Shown: positions 9,306-19,476, counted from the stretch's first letter. The stretch is 64,000 nucleotides of DNA from Vibrio sp. SCSIO 43136 (GCF_023716565.1 NZ_CP071848.1:1984001-2048000), one strand, 5' to 3'. Notes: generated by a model not told the origin, from the sequence alone. A program made the numbers and translations.

Positions 9306-10367
9306 TCAAGCATTACCTTTTACCGTCACGTTTAGCGACTCAGCAAAGTCCAACATGCGGTTAAGTGGGATCAGTGATTTTTGGCGTAGCGCTTCATCAA
9401 CAAAGATTTCATGCTCTTCGCTGTTGCCTGTCAGTGCACTTTCAATGGCGGTTAAGCCATTCATTGCCATCCAAGGGCAGTGAGCACAGCTACGACAAGT
9501 AGCACCTGCGCCAGCAGTAGGCGCTTCCATCAGCTCTTTCTCTGGTACCAATTGCTGCATCTTAAAGAAAATGCCTTTGTCGGTCGCAACAATGAGCTGC
9601 TTATGAGGAAGCTCTTTTGCCGCTTTGATCAGCTGACTGGTTGAACCAACAGCATCTGCAAGCTCTACCACACTTGCTGGTGACTCTGGGTGAACCAACA
9701 CAGCCGCTTCAGGGTAAAGAGATTTCATCTTGCGCAGCGATGCTGAAGAGAACTCGTCATGAACAATACATTCGCCTTGCCATAGCAACATGTCTGCACC
9801 AGTTTGGTTGGCAATGTATGAGCCAAGATGGCGGTCAGGACCCCAGATAATTGGCTTGTCTTCGGCATCTAGGTGCTCAACAATTTCAAGTGCGATACTT
9901 GATGTTACTACCCAATCTGCACGTGCTTTTACTGCCGCAGAAGTATTGGCATACACCACCACAGTGTGGTCCGGGTGTGCATCACAGAATTCGCTAAATT
10001 TATCCGCTGGGCAGCCAAGGTCCAGCGAGCATTCCGCTTCAAGCGTTGGCATCAAAATGGTTTTTTCTGGCGTTAGGATTTTTGCAGACTCACCCATAAA
10101 GCGAACACCAGCAATGATTAAGGTGCTAGCTGAGTGACGGTTACCAAACTTAGCCATTTCAAGAGAATCACCGACAAAACCGCCTGTTTCTTCAGCCAGT
10201 GCCTGAATTTCTGGGTCGGTGTAATAGTGGGCAATTAGAACCGCATCACGCTCTTTAAGCAGCGTTTTGATGTTTGAAATGTGGGTTTGTTTTTGCTCAT
10301 CCGTTAGTGGTTGAGGCTTAGGAGGAAACGGATAAACCGTATCGATCTTATCTAAAATATGCGCCAT
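9306..10367 (-). CDS. nadA: Quinolinate synthase A
   Basis: A 353-residue cytoplasmic [4Fe-4S] enzyme that condenses iminoaspartate with dihydroxyacetone phosphate to quinolinate in de novo NAD synthesis. The three cluster Cys ligands are visible at 113 ([11 protein letters not shown]), 200 ([11 protein letters not shown]) and 297 ([13 protein letters not shown]), the same numbering as E. coli NadA. The substrate region [18 protein letters not shown] is intact. It lies downstream of the tol-pal-cpoB cluster as in many gammaproteobacteria but is separated by a terminator, so it has its own promoter. NadB, which makes its substrate, is not in this window. Confidence 0.97.
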   Translation of the reverse strand: MAHILDKIDTVYPFPPKPQPLTDEQKQTHISNIKTLLKERDAVLIAHYYTDPEIQALAEETGGFVGDSLEMAKFGNRHSASTLIIAGVRFMGESAKILTPEKTILMPTLEAECSLDLGCPADKFSEFCDAHPDHTVVVYANTSAAVKARADWVVTSSIALEIVEHLDAEDKPIIWGPDRHLGSYIANQTGADMLLWQGECIVHDEFSSASLRKMKSLYPEAAVLVHPESPASVVELADAVGSTSQLIKAAKELPHKQLIVATDKGIFFKMQQLVPEKELMEAPTAGAGATCRSCAHCPWMAMNGLTAIESALTGNSEEHEIFVDEALRQKSLIPLNRMLDFAESLNVTVKGNA

Positions 10368-10464
10368 TGCTTTAGCTCTAAGCTACTTCCTATAATCCGG
10401 GTATTGTACACCGTTGAAAGCCAATTGGTATATTAGAAACAAGTCGTAGGCGTCCTTAGGGTAT

Positions 10465-10493
10465 AAAAAAAGCAGTGATACTCTCACTGCTTT
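10465..10493 (-). terminator. Rho-independent terminator of the tol-pal operon
   Basis: AAAGCAGTGA/TCACTGCTTT stem with a 5-nt loop and a seven-T run on the minus strand, 15 bp after the cpoB stop codon. Confidence 0.85.
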
Positions 10494-10507
10494 CTAGTCA
10501 CCTAAGA

Positions 10508-11278
10508 CTAAAGGCGCTCTTTCGCCAACTTTGCGGCTGAAGCATTTGGATACTCTTCAATCACTTGCTGGAAGTATTTCTTCGCTGCGTCTGGGTTCTT
10601 CGCTCGTAAAGCGATATCCCCTAGTTTCAATAGTGCGTCAGCACGCTTGTTAGAGTCTTTGTACGCTACAACGGCAGCAAAACTTTTCACTGCTTGCTCA
10701 TCTTCTTGTTGAGCAAAATATAACTGCCCAAGCCAATAGTGTGCATTTGGCATGAACTTAGAATCTGGGTAAGCGGCTTGGAACTCTTTGAAAGCCACGA
10801 CGGCACCAGCGTAATCACGCTTTTGCAGGATCAGATCAACCGCATCTTGATAAGCCGCAGCTTCATCTTTGTTGGCGGTATAAGTGCCACTTGTTGCAGG
10901 CGTTTCTGTATCCGTGATGGGTGCTACTTGATTGGTTTGCATCTGTTGACGCAAGTTATCAAGCTCTAAGAAAAGTTCTCGCTGACGATCAACCATCTTT
11001 TTCATTTCATGGCTGTTACGCTCGACTTCACCACGCAGTTGACCCACCTCTTCATTGAGCTGGTCGATTTGGTTTTGCATTTGGATCTGCAATTTAGCGC
11101 GATTTTGAAGCAAACGTTCTAGACGTTGTACGTCAGTTTCAGGAGATGTGGTGCGGGTGGTAGAAACTACCGTAGTTGATTCGCTCAGATCAGATACTGG
11201 AGCTGGTGCAGCGAACGCAAGGTTCGCTGCACTTGCCAGTAACGTAAGCGTAACTACTCGCTTAGAGTTACTGAACAT
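10508..11278 (-). CDS. cpoB: Cell division coordinator CpoB (Tol-Pal system protein YbgF)
   Basis: A 256-residue periplasmic protein that links peptidoglycan synthesis by PBP1B-LpoB with Tol-Pal outer-membrane constriction. The signal peptide ends in NLAFA-AP, a coiled-coil trimerisation region follows (about residues 50-110, LQNRAKLQIQMQNQIDQLNEE...), then a linker, and a C-terminal TPR domain of three repeats from about 140 (AYQDAVDLILQKRDYAGAVVAFKEF). The ATG at 11278 follows AGGTGA at 5 nt; an in-frame GTG nine bases earlier is overlapped by that ribosome site and is less likely. Last gene of the tol operon, 12 bp after pal. Confidence 0.95.
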   Translation of the reverse strand: MFSNSKRVVTLTLLASAANLAFAAPAPVSDLSESTTVVSTTRTTSPETDVQRLERLLQNRAKLQIQMQNQIDQLNEEVGQLRGEVERNSHEMKKMVDRQRELFLELDNLRQQMQTNQVAPITDTETPATSGTYTANKDEAAAYQDAVDLILQKRDYAGAVVAFKEFQAAYPDSKFMPNAHYWLGQLYFAQQEDEQAVKSFAAVVAYKDSNKRADALLKLGDIALRAKNPDAAKKYFQQVIEEYPNASAAKLAKERL

Positions 11279-11290
11279 AGGATTCACCTA

Positions 11291-11815
11291 TTAGTATACA
11301 AGAACTGCGCGGCGGTTCTTAGCGTATACTTCTTCGCTTTGACCTAGAAGAAGAGGACGCTCTTCACCGTAGCTCTTGATTTCGATTTGGTCAGCTTGAA
11401 CACCTAGTGCTTGTAGGTATTTCGCTACTGCTTCAGCACGACGCTCGCCTAGTGCGATGTTGTACTCAGGAGTACCGCGCTCATCTGCGTGACCTTCGAT
11501 CTTAACTTTGATTGAAGCATCTTTGCTGATGAATGCCGCATGTGCAGCTAGCATGTCTTCGTAATCAGAAGAGATAGCAGAGTTGTCGAATGCGAAGTAA
11601 ACTGTTTGAGTTTCACGAAGCTGCTGCTCTTTAAGCTCTTGCTCTGTTAGCTGAGTTTCACCCGCTAGCGGAGTTGTTACTACTTCACTTTGCGCTTGGT
11701 TGTCTGTTTGAGATGCGTTAGAAGCATCTGCTGCGTTGTTGCTTGAGCTACATGCAGTCACTGCTAGAACAGGTAGCGCAATTAGAAGCCCTTTAAGAAC
11801 TTTATTAAGTTGCAT
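11291..11815 (-). CDS. pal: Peptidoglycan-associated lipoprotein Pal
   Basis: A 174-residue outer-membrane lipoprotein that binds peptidoglycan and, with TolB, keeps the outer membrane attached during division. The N-terminus has a signal peptide and lipobox (VTAC, Cys at about 22) followed by a Ser/Asn/Ala-rich linker. The C-terminal OmpA-like domain (from about 70) carries the diaminopimelate-binding motif [20 protein letters not shown]. Length is normal. It lies between tolB and cpoB in the conserved operon order. Confidence 0.97.
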   Translation of the reverse strand: MQLNKVLKGLLIALPVLAVTACSSSNNAADASNASQTDNQAQSEVVTTPLAGETQLTEQELKEQQLRETQTVYFAFDNSAISSDYEDMLAAHAAFISKDASIKVKIEGHADERGTPEYNIALGERRAEAVAKYLQALGVQADQIEIKSYGEERPLLLGQSEEVYAKNRRAVLVY

Positions 11816-11849
11816 CGTTTTCTTCCTTATTGTGTCCGAAACTATGTGT

Positions 11850-13205
11850 TTATTTCAAAAATGGTGACCAAGCTGGCGCACGTACTCGCCCATTGGTAGC
11901 TGGCAATCTGGCTCTAAAACGACCATCGATAGACACCATAGAAAGTACGTTTTGCTTTCTGTACATGGAACTATAGATGACCATACCACCATTAGGCGCA
12001 ATGCTTGGGGACTCGTCCAGCTGAGTATTAGTTAATACTTGAACTGCACCGGTTTCCAAATCTTGCTTCGCCAGATTAAACCCACGATCGTTTCGATTCA
12101 CCATTACTAGGTATTGCCCGTCCGGTGTAATCTGTCCCGCCAAGTTCTGACTGCCTTGCCAAGTTAAACGGTTGGTCGCACCGTCTAACAAATTTACTCG
12201 ATAAATCTGTGGTTTACCACCCCGATCCGAGGTAAAGATCAAGGAATTACCATCTGGGTACCAGAATGGTTCAGTATTATTCGCTCGACCGGTAGTAATT
12301 TGATCCATCTTACGTGTTTCTAGATCCATCACATAGACTTGTAGGCTGCCTGTTTTAGACAAGACCAACGCCAACTTCTTACCATCCGGTGAGAATCGTG
12401 GCGCGCCATTGTGACGAGGGAATGACGTTAATTTCTCTCGTGTCCCTTTATAAAGGTCCATGATGAAGATTTCCGCCTGATCATTTTCAAAGCTAACGTA
12501 CGCCAACTTCTGCCCATCTGGTGACCATGCAGGCGACATTAGTGGTTGCGTTGAACGAAGCACTAAACGCTCGTTGTAACCGTCATAATCTGCGATACGA
12601 AGCTGGTAAGGATGTTTGTCTCCATCCTTCACCACCACATAAGCGATACGTGTTAGGAAAGCACCTCGCTCACCAGTCAGTTTTTCATAAACCAAATCTG
12701 AGATACGGTGTGCATATTCACGCAGGCGCTCACCCGGTACTGTAGCACGCTTGGTAAACAGTACGTGGTCTTTAGACAAGACAAGTTTGTTGTCAGCGCC
12801 TAATGCTTGGCTTTGCCCACCCGTTAGCTGACCACGAACGACGTCAATAAGTTCATATTCCACCACATAATTGCCTTCGGCATTTTGGGTGATGGTGCCT
12901 GTTAGTAGTGAGTCTACGCCAAGCGCTGTCCACGCTGAAAAATCAACATCTTCATCGTTATAAGGCGTTTGAGGCATTTTATTTGGCGCAACAGGGCTGA
13001 ATTTGCCACTGCGCTGTAGATCAGATGAAATCACCGCACTCACATCGTGAGGCAGTTTGGTTGATCCTTCCCATTTGAATGGAACGATGGCGATGGGTCT
13101 TGCTGAATCCACACCATCAGTGATCACCAACTCCAAGGCAGCATGGGCAAATTGTGTCATGCCTGCCCACATAAATATTAATCCGATTAATAAGCGTTTA
13201 ATCAC
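11850..13205 (-). CDS. tolB: Tol-Pal system periplasmic protein TolB
   Basis: A 451-residue periplasmic protein. A signal peptide ending in QFAHA-ALE is followed by the N-terminal domain with the TolA-interacting region, then a six-bladed beta-propeller from about residue 180, with repeated blades of the type [15 protein letters not shown] and [14 protein letters not shown]. TolB binds Pal and is released by TolA when the motor is energised. It starts at a GTG (13205) with AAAAGGA 6 nt upstream. It is 12 bp downstream of tolA and 34 bp upstream of pal. Confidence 0.97.
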   Translation of the reverse strand: MIKRLLIGLIFMWAGMTQFAHAALELVITDGVDSARPIAIVPFKWEGSTKLPHDVSAVISSDLQRSGKFSPVAPNKMPQTPYNDEDVDFSAWTALGVDSLLTGTITQNAEGNYVVEYELIDVVRGQLTGGQSQALGADNKLVLSKDHVLFTKRATVPGERLREYAHRISDLVYEKLTGERGAFLTRIAYVVVKDGDKHPYQLRIADYDGYNERLVLRSTQPLMSPAWSPDGQKLAYVSFENDQAEIFIMDLYKGTREKLTSFPRHNGAPRFSPDGKKLALVLSKTGSLQVYVMDLETRKMDQITTGRANNTEPFWYPDGNSLIFTSDRGGKPQIYRVNLLDGATNRLTWQGSQNLAGQITPDGQYLVMVNRNDRGFNLAKQDLETGAVQVLTNTQLDESPSIAPNGGMVIYSSMYRKQNVLSMVSIDGRFRARLPATNGRVRAPAWSPFLK

Positions 13206-13217
13206 GGCTCAATCCTT

Positions 13218-14318
13218 TTAATCCAATTCTACCGTTAAATTGATATCTTTAAGTTTATTTGCGACATCAGAATCTGCTGGGACAGGGAAGCTCCCTACCT
13301 GTGTAATAGCACTCTTGGTTGCAGTGCAAACTCGGCTATCACCATCAAGTGCATTTGCACTACGAACAATGCCTTCGCCACCAGCATGCACAAGCTGTAT
13401 GTTAACTCGACATGTTTTTCCACGATAAGAGTCATCAATGCGCAACTTGTTTTTTATCAGCTGCTTATAAATCTCGCCATACCTAGAAACTTCATCAGCA
13501 ACAAAACGTTGCTGCGCAGAGCTGTTTGCCGCTTGCTCGCTTTCAAGCCCGGAGAAAATATCGTTAAGCGCAGCTTCTTGCTGTTTACGCTCACGCTCTA
13601 GTCGCTCAAGACGCTCTTTCTCTTTACGCGCTTTCTCGGCCGCTTCAGCTGCCGCTTTCTCTTTTGCAATACGGTCGCGTTCAGCTTTTTCAGCGGCTTC
13701 TTTTTCACGACGAGCTTTTTCTGCCGCCGCTGCCGCCGCTTTTTCGCGCTCTATGCGTTCTTTTTCTGCTTTAGCAATTGCAGCCTGTTTAGCTACTCGC
13801 TCAGCTTCGGCTTTCTTGATCGCTTCTTCTTTGGCTAGGCGCTGCGCCTCGGCTTTTGCAATCGCTGCTTCTTTTTCTTTACGCTGGGCTTCAGCTTTGG
13901 CAATGCGTTCTTGCTCTTTACGCACTTTTTCTGCTGCTGCGATGCGCTCTTGTTCTTTCTTAACACGAGCTTTTTCAGCATCTCGAGCTGCTTTGTCTGC
14001 TTTGGCTTTGTCTTCTTTAAGCTTGCGAATACGAGCTTCTTCCGCTTGGCGGTTTTTCTCTAGTTGCTCGCTTTGCTTACGCAATTTGTCCAAACGTTCC
14101 TGCTCAGCACGAGCAGCTGCATCACGCTTTTGGCGGATCTCGTTAGCCTGCTGCTGAACCAATTTCGGGTCAATGACAACAGCCTGAACCATGTTGCCGC
14201 TGTTTTGCGGTTTATCCATAGTAAAGTCTGTTCCCCACAGCAAAGCCGCCACCAGCAATGCATGCATTGCCAGTGAAATAGTGAGCGCTGAAGTGAAACC
14301 TTTTTTATTCTTCTTCAT
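13218..14318 (-). CDS. tolA: Cell envelope integrity protein TolA
   Basis: A 366-residue inner-membrane protein that spans the periplasm. A single transmembrane helix lies at about residues 11-30 (SALTISLAMHALLVAALLWG), then a long Lys/Ala/Glu-rich coiled coil (about 55-255) built from imperfect repeats such as AEAQRLAKEEAI, then the C-terminal domain III (about 265-366, RYGEIYKQLIKNKLRIDDSYRGKTC) that contacts TolB and is the entry receptor for some phages and colicins. TolA transmits the proton-driven force of TolQR to TolB-Pal. The internal repeats make the gene locally repetitive; this is normal for tolA. Confidence 0.96.
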   Translation of the reverse strand: MKKNKKGFTSALTISLAMHALLVAALLWGTDFTMDKPQNSGNMVQAVVIDPKLVQQQANEIRQKRDAAARAEQERLDKLRKQSEQLEKNRQAEEARIRKLKEDKAKADKAARDAEKARVKKEQERIAAAEKVRKEQERIAKAEAQRKEKEAAIAKAEAQRLAKEEAIKKAEAERVAKQAAIAKAEKERIEREKAAAAAAEKARREKEAAEKAERDRIAKEKAAAEAAEKARKEKERLERLERERKQQEAALNDIFSGLESEQAANSSAQQRFVADEVSRYGEIYKQLIKNKLRIDDSYRGKTCRVNIQLVHAGGEGIVRSANALDGDSRVCTATKSAITQVGSFPVPADSDVANKLKDINLTVELD

Positions 14319-14337
14319 CGATTAACCGATGTCTTCC

Positions 14338-14778
14338 CTATTTGAGATCAGTCAACAAGCCTACTTTCGTAACACCTGCTTGATTCAATTCATCCAAAAC
14401 TAATACGACTTCGGCATATGGAGTTTGTGCATCCCCACCTACGGCAACCGGAGAGTCTGGTGTTAGCGAAAGCTCTGCTTTTACTCGAACGATGATCTCT
14501 TCAAGGCTCATGCCTCGCATCATATCTTCGTTGTTTACACTCAGTCCCAGCTCACCATTTTCATCCACTTCGACGATAATAAAGCCGCCTGCACTATCAC
14601 CCGCAAGCTCTGAAGCAGGCTTAGCACTGGTGGTTTTTGGCAGCTCAACATCAACACCTTGGGTAACAAATGGCGAAGTCACCATGAAGATAATCAGTAG
14701 TACCAACATTACGTCGATGTATGGCACTACGTTGATTTCGGCCGTCAGTCTGCGTTTTTTGCGCTGATATCCCGCCAT
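14338..14778 (-). CDS. tolR: Tol-Pal system proton channel subunit TolR
   Basis: A 146-residue ExbD/TolR-family protein. One transmembrane helix at about residues 17-38 carries the essential Asp (NVVPYIDVMLVLLIIF), followed by a periplasmic domain that dimerises and binds peptidoglycan. With TolQ it forms the proton-driven motor. It is only 2 bp downstream of tolQ, so translational coupling is likely. Confidence 0.97.
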   Translation of the reverse strand: MAGYQRKKRRLTAEINVVPYIDVMLVLLIIFMVTSPFVTQGVDVELPKTTSAKPASELAGDSAGGFIIVEVDENGELGLSVNNEDMMRGMSLEEIIVRVKAELSLTPDSPVAVGGDAQTPYAEVVLVLDELNQAGVTKVGLLTDLK

Positions 14779-14780
14779 AG

Positions 14781-15464
14781 TTAGTCCTTCTCAGCCATCG
14801 CCTGGCGGTGCAGAATACTGTGGAACTCTTCAGAGAAAGTGGCGTAAGCATGCTCAACTTTTGCCACTTGGTTGCTCAGGCGGTTGTAAGCCATTACCGC
14901 AGGAATCGCAGCGAACAGACCCATTGCCGTAGCAATCAATGCTTCGGCGATACCCGGAGCAACCATCGCAAGTGTGGCTTGCTTTACTTCACCCAATGCG
15001 ATGAAAGCGTGCATGATGCCCCATACCGTGCCAAACAGTCCGATGTAAGGGCTGATAGAGCCTACTGTTGCCAAAAATGGTAGGTTGGTTTCCAACTCAT
15101 CCACTTCACGAGACACCGCCACACGCATCGCACGACCTGTACCGTCCATCACGTATTCAGCTGACGCACCGTTGGTGCGACGAAGCTTGGCAAACTCAGT
15201 GAAACCTTGATAGAAGATCTGCTGAGCACCATCGATAGTTTCTTTGCGTGCTTTCACTTCTTGGTAAAGCTGTGACAAGTCGATACCTGACCAAAACTTG
15301 TCTTCAAATTTTTCTACGTCTTTCTGCGCTTGGTTAAGAACTTTGGTGCGCTTGATGATCATTGCCCACGAAACCACAGACATCCCCATTAGGGTCGCCA
15401 TCACTAGCTGTACTAGCAGGCTCGCTTCTAGAATAAGACCAATAATTGAAATTTCAGCAGTCAC
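14781..15464 (-). CDS. tolQ: Tol-Pal system proton channel subunit TolQ
   Basis: A 227-residue MotA/TolQ/ExbB-family protein with three membrane helices, at about 10-35, 130-155 ([20 protein letters not shown]) and 165-190. It surrounds TolR and forms the stator channel. The start is the GTG at 15464, which lies inside the end of ybgC (11-nt overlap), indicating translational coupling within the operon. Confidence 0.97.
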   Translation of the reverse strand: MTAEISIIGLILEASLLVQLVMATLMGMSVVSWAMIIKRTKVLNQAQKDVEKFEDKFWSGIDLSQLYQEVKARKETIDGAQQIFYQGFTEFAKLRRTNGASAEYVMDGTGRAMRVAVSREVDELETNLPFLATVGSISPYIGLFGTVWGIMHAFIALGEVKQATLAMVAPGIAEALIATAMGLFAAIPAVMAYNRLSNQVAKVEHAYATFSEEFHSILHRQAMAEKD

Positions 15465-15897
15465 TTAGTTTTAACTCCGCAGTAATTGAGCTTGGAATCG
15501 CTTGAGGTTTCATTTGCTCTGGATTGATGCATGCTACCTTAACTTGTGCTTTACACAATAATTTGCCATCAGGATTGACTAACTCCTGACAGAAAGCAAT
15601 GGTGGCACGCTTTAGTTCAGAAATGGTTGTTTTTACGGTTAAATGATCGTCAAGACGAGCGCCCTGGATAAAGTCGATATCCATGTGGCGAACAACAAAT
15701 CCAATGTTCTGATCAAGTAACACCTGTTGAGAGACTCCAATCGAGCGAAGGAGTTCCGTTCTTGCTCGTTCAAAGTATTTAAGATAGTTAGAGTGGTAAA
15801 CGACCCCTCCTGCATCCGTATCTTCGTAATAGACCGTGACAGGCCAAGTAAATACAGATTGGTTTATTCCTTCCACAACAGTTCCAGCTTGTTCCAA
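15454..15897 (-). CDS. ybgC: Tol-Pal system-associated acyl-CoA thioesterase YbgC
   Basis: A 147-residue hotdog-fold thioesterase of the 4-hydroxybenzoyl-CoA thioesterase class. The active-site Asp lies in [25 protein letters not shown]. Homologues hydrolyse acyl-CoA or acyl-ACP and associate with phospholipid metabolism at the inner membrane; their link to Tol-Pal is by operon position. First gene of the tol operon here; a terminator separates it from the cyd operon upstream, so a promoter is expected in 15898-15970. Confidence 0.95.
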   Translation of the reverse strand: MEQAGTVVEGINQSVFTWPVTVYYEDTDAGGVVYHSNYLKYFERARTELLRSIGVSQQVLLDQNIGFVVRHMDIDFIQGARLDDHLTVKTTISELKRATIAFCQELVNPDGKLLCKAQVKVACINPEQMKPQAIPSSITAELKLSDC

Positions 15898-15967
15898 GTT
15901 ATAGGTGTACTGTCTCTATGTTGCCTAAGCCATTGGAAAAAGAAAAAGGTTTTTTTGTGACAAGGGA

Positions 15968-16006
15968 TAAAAATGAGAGCAGTTGGGTGAAAACCGCTCT
16001 CATTTG
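15968..16006 (-). terminator. Terminator after ybgE (end of the cyd operon)
   Basis: AATGAGAGCGGTT pairs with AACTGCTCTCATT (one G-T pair) around a 7-nt loop, followed by TTTTTATC on the minus strand. It lies just after the ybgE stop and separates cydABX-ybgE from ybgC-tolQRAB. Confidence 0.8.
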
Positions 16007-16012
16007 GATGAT

Positions 16013-16312
16013 TCATAAGCACAAAATGCTGAGGTAAGTGAGCACTGCACTTGGGATATAAGGGCTAAATAAGGTCTGCCATAGCCAAAAACGAGGTTTA
16101 AAGCCGATGCCATAAACCATACTAGAGCACAGACTTAGAACAAATAAGACGCCTAGCCAAGGTTCAAAACCACCAATGCGCTGCGCATATTGTTCTGGTT
16201 CCCACATGAATAAGCCCACGTGAAGAAACGCCACTATCATGACTAAGGCCCTGAGGATACCTTTATCCATAGGCTGATGAACACGTGTCAGGGTTTGGTT
16301 TAATTGACTCAT
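16013..16312 (-). CDS. ybgE: Cyd operon protein YbgE
   Basis: A 99-residue membrane protein with about three hydrophobic helices (about 20-37, 47-65, 75-97). It matches the YbgE family encoded downstream of cydABX in enterobacteria and vibrios. Its exact role is not settled; association with the bd oxidase is suggested by the conserved location. It is separated from cydX by 59 bp that include a hairpin. Confidence 0.85.
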   Translation of the reverse strand: MSQLNQTLTRVHQPMDKGILRALVMIVAFLHVGLFMWEPEQYAQRIGGFEPWLGVLFVLSLCSSMVYGIGFKPRFWLWQTLFSPYIPSAVLTYLSILCL

Positions 16313-16329
16313 ACCTTCTCCATAAAATT

Positions 16330-16351
16330 AGACCCCGCCAGTGCGAGGTCT
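16330..16351 (-). terminator. Hairpin between cydX and ybgE (weak terminator or processing site)
   Basis: AGACCTCGC/GCGGGGTCT forms a 9-bp stem (one G-T pair) with a 4-nt loop, followed on the minus strand by AATTTTATG. The U-tract is short, so I expect partial termination or mRNA stabilisation that lowers ybgE relative to cydABX. Confidence 0.4.
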
Positions 16352-16371
16352 AAGTGATAATGTCAGCGAGA

Positions 16372-16482
16372 TTACTCTTCGCTATCTTTATCCATCATTT
16401 CACTATGCTCTAACCAAAGAGCATTGATGATACCGAATGCACAGGCAAGTAGAACGCCTAGAATCCAAGCAAAATACCACAT
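16372..16482 (-). CDS. cydX: Cytochrome bd-I oxidase small subunit CydX
   Basis: A 36-codon gene. The product begins MWYFAWILGVLLACAFGIIN, one transmembrane helix, and ends in a charged tail (EHSEMMDKDSEE). This is the typical CydX, which stabilises the haem groups of the CydAB oxidase. AAGGAG lies 8 nt before the ATG, and the gene starts 12 bp after the cydB stop codon, so it is translated from the same mRNA. Confidence 0.95.
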   Translation of the reverse strand: MWYFAWILGVLLACAFGIINALWLEHSEMMDKDSEE

Positions 16483-16494
16483 GGTGAATGCTCC

Positions 16495-17631
16495 TTAGTA
16501 AAGTGAGTTTTTGTTTTCTTCGATGAACTTGCTGTCCAAACGACCAAACATTTTGTAGTAAGTCCAAGCGGTGTAAGAAAGGATGATTGGTACCATCACA
16601 ATCGCAACACCCGTCATCAGGTTAAGCGTTAGCTCACTTGATGTTGAATCCCACATGGTCAGACTCACGTCTGGGTTCAGGCTCGAAGGCATGATGAATG
16701 GGAACATAGCAAAGCCTGCTGTCAGTACTACACCTGCTTGAGTCAAGCTCGATGCAATAAATGCAATCGCACCCTTCTCAAAGCGTGAAGCAATCACGGC
16801 GATAAGCGGCATAACCACACCAAGGATAGGTGCAGCCCACATTAGAGGGTACTTCTCAAAGTTTGCCATCCAAGCGCCTGTAACTACCGCCACTTCTTTG
16901 TTCAGTGGGTTAGATTCAGCAGCGATGTCTAGCTCACTAGTGATCACGTAGCCATCAATGTTTTGAACCCAGAAACCAGCAGCGACAAATAGAACCACAA
17001 CAGCGATACCTGTCACTTGAGCCAACAGACGTGCACGGTCATGTACTTCGTCAGTGGTCTTCATTTGCAGCCATGTAGCGCCTTGCATAAGAATCATTGA
17101 TAGGCTCACCAAACCACACAGCAGTGCGAATGGGTTCAATAGACCAAAGAATGAACCGTGGTAAGTTGGCATCATGAATTCACTTAGGTCAAATGGTACA
17201 CCCTGCAACAGGTTACCAAATGCAACACCAAAGATGATCGGTGGAACAAAGCCACTTACAGAGATCGCCCAGTCCCAAGCATTACGCCATTTGGTGTCTT
17301 CCAGTTTCGAGCGGTAATCTAGGCCAATTGGACGCAACCATAGCGCCGCTAGCGTCACGATCATTGCTAAGTAAAAGCCAGAGAATGACGTTGCGTAAAC
17401 CAGTGGCCAAGCCGCAAATAGCGCACCACCTGCGGTGATAAGCCAAACTTGGTTACCGTCCCAGTGAGGGGCGATCGAGTTGATCATGATACGGCGCTCA
17501 GTGTCACTCTTACCGATGAACGGTACCATGGCACCAACACCCATATCAAAACCGTCGGCGATAGCGAAACCGATGCAAAGCACACCGATCAGCACCCACC
17601 AAATTAGTCGTAAGATTTCGTAATCAAACAT
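16495..17631 (-). CDS. cydB: Cytochrome bd ubiquinol oxidase subunit II
   Basis: A 378-residue integral membrane protein with about eight or nine helices. It is subunit II of the high-affinity bd quinol oxidase, structurally paired with CydA. The N-terminus MFDYEILRLIWWVLIGVLC and the conserved IADGFDMGVG and HWDGNQVWLI stretches are typical. It starts 17 bp after cydA with AGGGAG 7 nt before the ATG. Confidence 0.97.
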   Translation of the reverse strand: MFDYEILRLIWWVLIGVLCIGFAIADGFDMGVGAMVPFIGKSDTERRIMINSIAPHWDGNQVWLITAGGALFAAWPLVYATSFSGFYLAMIVTLAALWLRPIGLDYRSKLEDTKWRNAWDWAISVSGFVPPIIFGVAFGNLLQGVPFDLSEFMMPTYHGSFFGLLNPFALLCGLVSLSMILMQGATWLQMKTTDEVHDRARLLAQVTGIAVVVLFVAAGFWVQNIDGYVITSELDIAAESNPLNKEVAVVTGAWMANFEKYPLMWAAPILGVVMPLIAVIASRFEKGAIAFIASSLTQAGVVLTAGFAMFPFIMPSSLNPDVSLTMWDSTSSELTLNLMTGVAIVMVPIILSYTAWTYYKMFGRLDSKFIEENKNSLY

Positions 17632-17648
17632 GGTTTATTCTCCCTGCC

Positions 17649-19235
17649 TTAAGCTTCTACCTGACGGCTCACTTTGTCTTCGACAGAGTTTGCGTTTTGT
17701 TCGAAGTGGTAGCGACCTGTTTTCAGGCTGCTTGGTCCTTTACGTGCAAATTTAAGCATTAGGTAAACTTCTGCAATCAAGAACACTGTGTAAAGCGCAA
17801 GGATTGCAAATAGTGATGTCCATAGCTCGGCTGCTGTTAGTGCGGATGCTGCAACATGTACCGGAAGGATTTCACCTACCGCCCATGGCTGACGACCGTA
17901 TTCCGCAACAAACCAGCCCGCTTCGATAGCAATCCAAGGGAGTGGAATGCTCCAAAGCGCTGCTTTAAGAACCCAAGGTTTTTGTTCGATTTTCTGGCGA
18001 CAAGTTTGCATAAACGCCGCACCAAATACGAATAGCATGATAAAGCCACAGCCAACCATGATACGGAACGACCAGAATAGCGGCCAAACCGTTGGAATAG
18101 AATCATCCGCAGCCATCTGAATTTGCTCTTCAGACGCATCAACTACGTTTTCTGTGTAACGCTTGAGAAGTAAGCCGTAACCTAGGTCACCTTTCACTTC
18201 ATCAAATGCGGCTAGGTTTTGCTCAGTACGCTCACCTGCACGTAGCTTCTCTAGAAGCTCGTAGGCATACATACCAGTACGGATGCGATCTACGTGCTCA
18301 TCACGCAATTCACGTAGACCTGTTACTTCTTCAGTCACAGAACGTGTTGCGATAATACCCATTACGTAAGGGATCTTTATAGCGTAATCTGTTTCCATTG
18401 TTTCTTGGTTTGGCAGACCAAACAGAGTAAACGCCGCTGGGGCTGGCTCTGTATGCCATTCCGCTTCAACAGCGGCCAACTTCACTTTCTGAACTTCACC
18501 CAGCTCATAACCAGACTCATCACCTAGTACGATAACTGATAGGATAGAAGCCATACCGAAAGACGCTGCAATCGCAAATGAACGGCGAGCAAACGCCACA
18601 TCACGGCCTTTAAGTAGGTAGTATGCACTGATACCAAGAACAAACATCGCACCACAGGTATAACCCGATGCTACTGTGTGTACAAATTTCACCTGTGCTA
18701 CTGGGTTTAGTACCACTTCAGAGAAGCTGACCATTTCCATACGCATGGTTTCGAAATTGAACTCAGCGCCGACTGGGTTTTGCATCCAACCGTTTGCGAC
18801 AAGAATCCACAGTGCAGAGAAGTTTGAACCAAGAGCAACTAACCAAGTGACTGCCAAGTGTTGGCGCTTAGATAGACGATCCCAGCCAAAGAAGAATAGA
18901 CCGACAAAGGTGGATTCAAGGAAGAAGGCGACGAGGGCTTCGATGGCGAGTGGTGCCCCGAATATGTCCCCTACGTAGTGAGAATAGTAGGACCAGTTCG
19001 TACCAAACTGGAATTCCATGGTAAGGCCGGTAGCCACACCAAGTGCAAAGTTAATACCGAATAGCTTACCCCAGAACTTGGTCATGTCCTTGTAGATTTG
19101 CTTGTCGGTCATTACGTACAACGACTCCATGATGGCTAGTAGGAAAGCCATACCTAAAGTCAGTGGAACGAACAGGAAGTGATACATTGCCGTGAGTGCG
19201 AATTGCAATCTCGACAGATCAACTACATCAATCAT
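17649..19235 (-). CDS. cydA: Cytochrome bd ubiquinol oxidase subunit I
   Basis: A 528-residue membrane protein that carries haems b558, b595 and d and oxidises quinol, reducing O2 to water without proton pumping. The N-terminal [21 protein letters not shown] includes the His ligand region, and GRQPW (near residue 390) with the preceding [11 protein letters not shown] is the family signature. The frame extends to 19319, but the ATG at 19235 has AAAGGAG 6 nt upstream and gives the family start [11 protein letters not shown]. Expression under low oxygen is expected: the upstream region carries FNR- and ArcA-like sites. Confidence 0.97.
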   Translation of the reverse strand: MIDVVDLSRLQFALTAMYHFLFVPLTLGMAFLLAIMESLYVMTDKQIYKDMTKFWGKLFGINFALGVATGLTMEFQFGTNWSYYSHYVGDIFGAPLAIEALVAFFLESTFVGLFFFGWDRLSKRQHLAVTWLVALGSNFSALWILVANGWMQNPVGAEFNFETMRMEMVSFSEVVLNPVAQVKFVHTVASGYTCGAMFVLGISAYYLLKGRDVAFARRSFAIAASFGMASILSVIVLGDESGYELGEVQKVKLAAVEAEWHTEPAPAAFTLFGLPNQETMETDYAIKIPYVMGIIATRSVTEEVTGLRELRDEHVDRIRTGMYAYELLEKLRAGERTEQNLAAFDEVKGDLGYGLLLKRYTENVVDASEEQIQMAADDSIPTVWPLFWSFRIMVGCGFIMLFVFGAAFMQTCRQKIEQKPWVLKAALWSIPLPWIAIEAGWFVAEYGRQPWAVGEILPVHVAASALTAAELWTSLFAILALYTVFLIAEVYLMLKFARKGPSSLKTGRYHFEQNANSVEDKVSRQVEA

Positions 19236-19370
19236 GATAACTCCTTTCGTGTCGGCTGAATGACACCACACAAAGCTTCTGATTTTTAAGGTGATTTTGA
19301 GCAAAATAACCAGTACCAAAAGGCACTTGTTACCACCTATAAACCTTTGTTAGCAATATGTATTTTTTTG

Positions 19371-19387
19371 GTTGATTATTTGTTAAG
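19371..19387 (-). promoter_or_regulatory. ArcA-like direct repeat upstream of cydA
   Basis: GTTGATTATTTGTTAA carries two GTTRA elements 11 bp apart, the spacing of ArcA-P binding repeats. A second GTTGATTATTT lies at 19579-19589. In E. coli ArcA activates cydAB; a similar role here is inferred. Confidence 0.45.
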
Positions 19388-19462
19388 TAACAGCTAATAT
19401 AGCTGGAACTAATATTAATCCTATTCCTTGCCAGTTTCAAAGAGTTTGTTTAACTTTTCGCG

Positions 19463-19476
19463 TTGATCTGCATCAA
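19463..19476. promoter_or_regulatory. FNR box upstream of cydA
   Basis: TTGAT-CTGC-ATCAA is a perfect match to the FNR consensus TTGAT-N4-ATCAA, about 230 bp upstream of the cydA start codon. A second near-match, ATGAT-TTAA-ATCAA, is at 19513-19526. Position relative to a transcript start cannot be fixed, so activation or repression is not decided. Confidence 0.65.

Noticed and set aside
9306..10367. Possible CRISPR or other arrays in GC-richer parts
   Set aside because: No regularly spaced repeats of 20-40 bp were found anywhere in the window.
13650..14150. Repetitive sequence that could look like a tandem repeat array
   Set aside because: It is the degenerate amino-acid repeat of the TolA helical domain and not a separate DNA repeat.
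13753..14157. Long open frame on the plus strand opposite tolA, rich in Ala and Ser
   Set aside because: It mirrors the Lys/Ala/Glu-rich coiled coil of TolA; the biased codons of tolA leave the opposite strand free of stops. No ribosome site.
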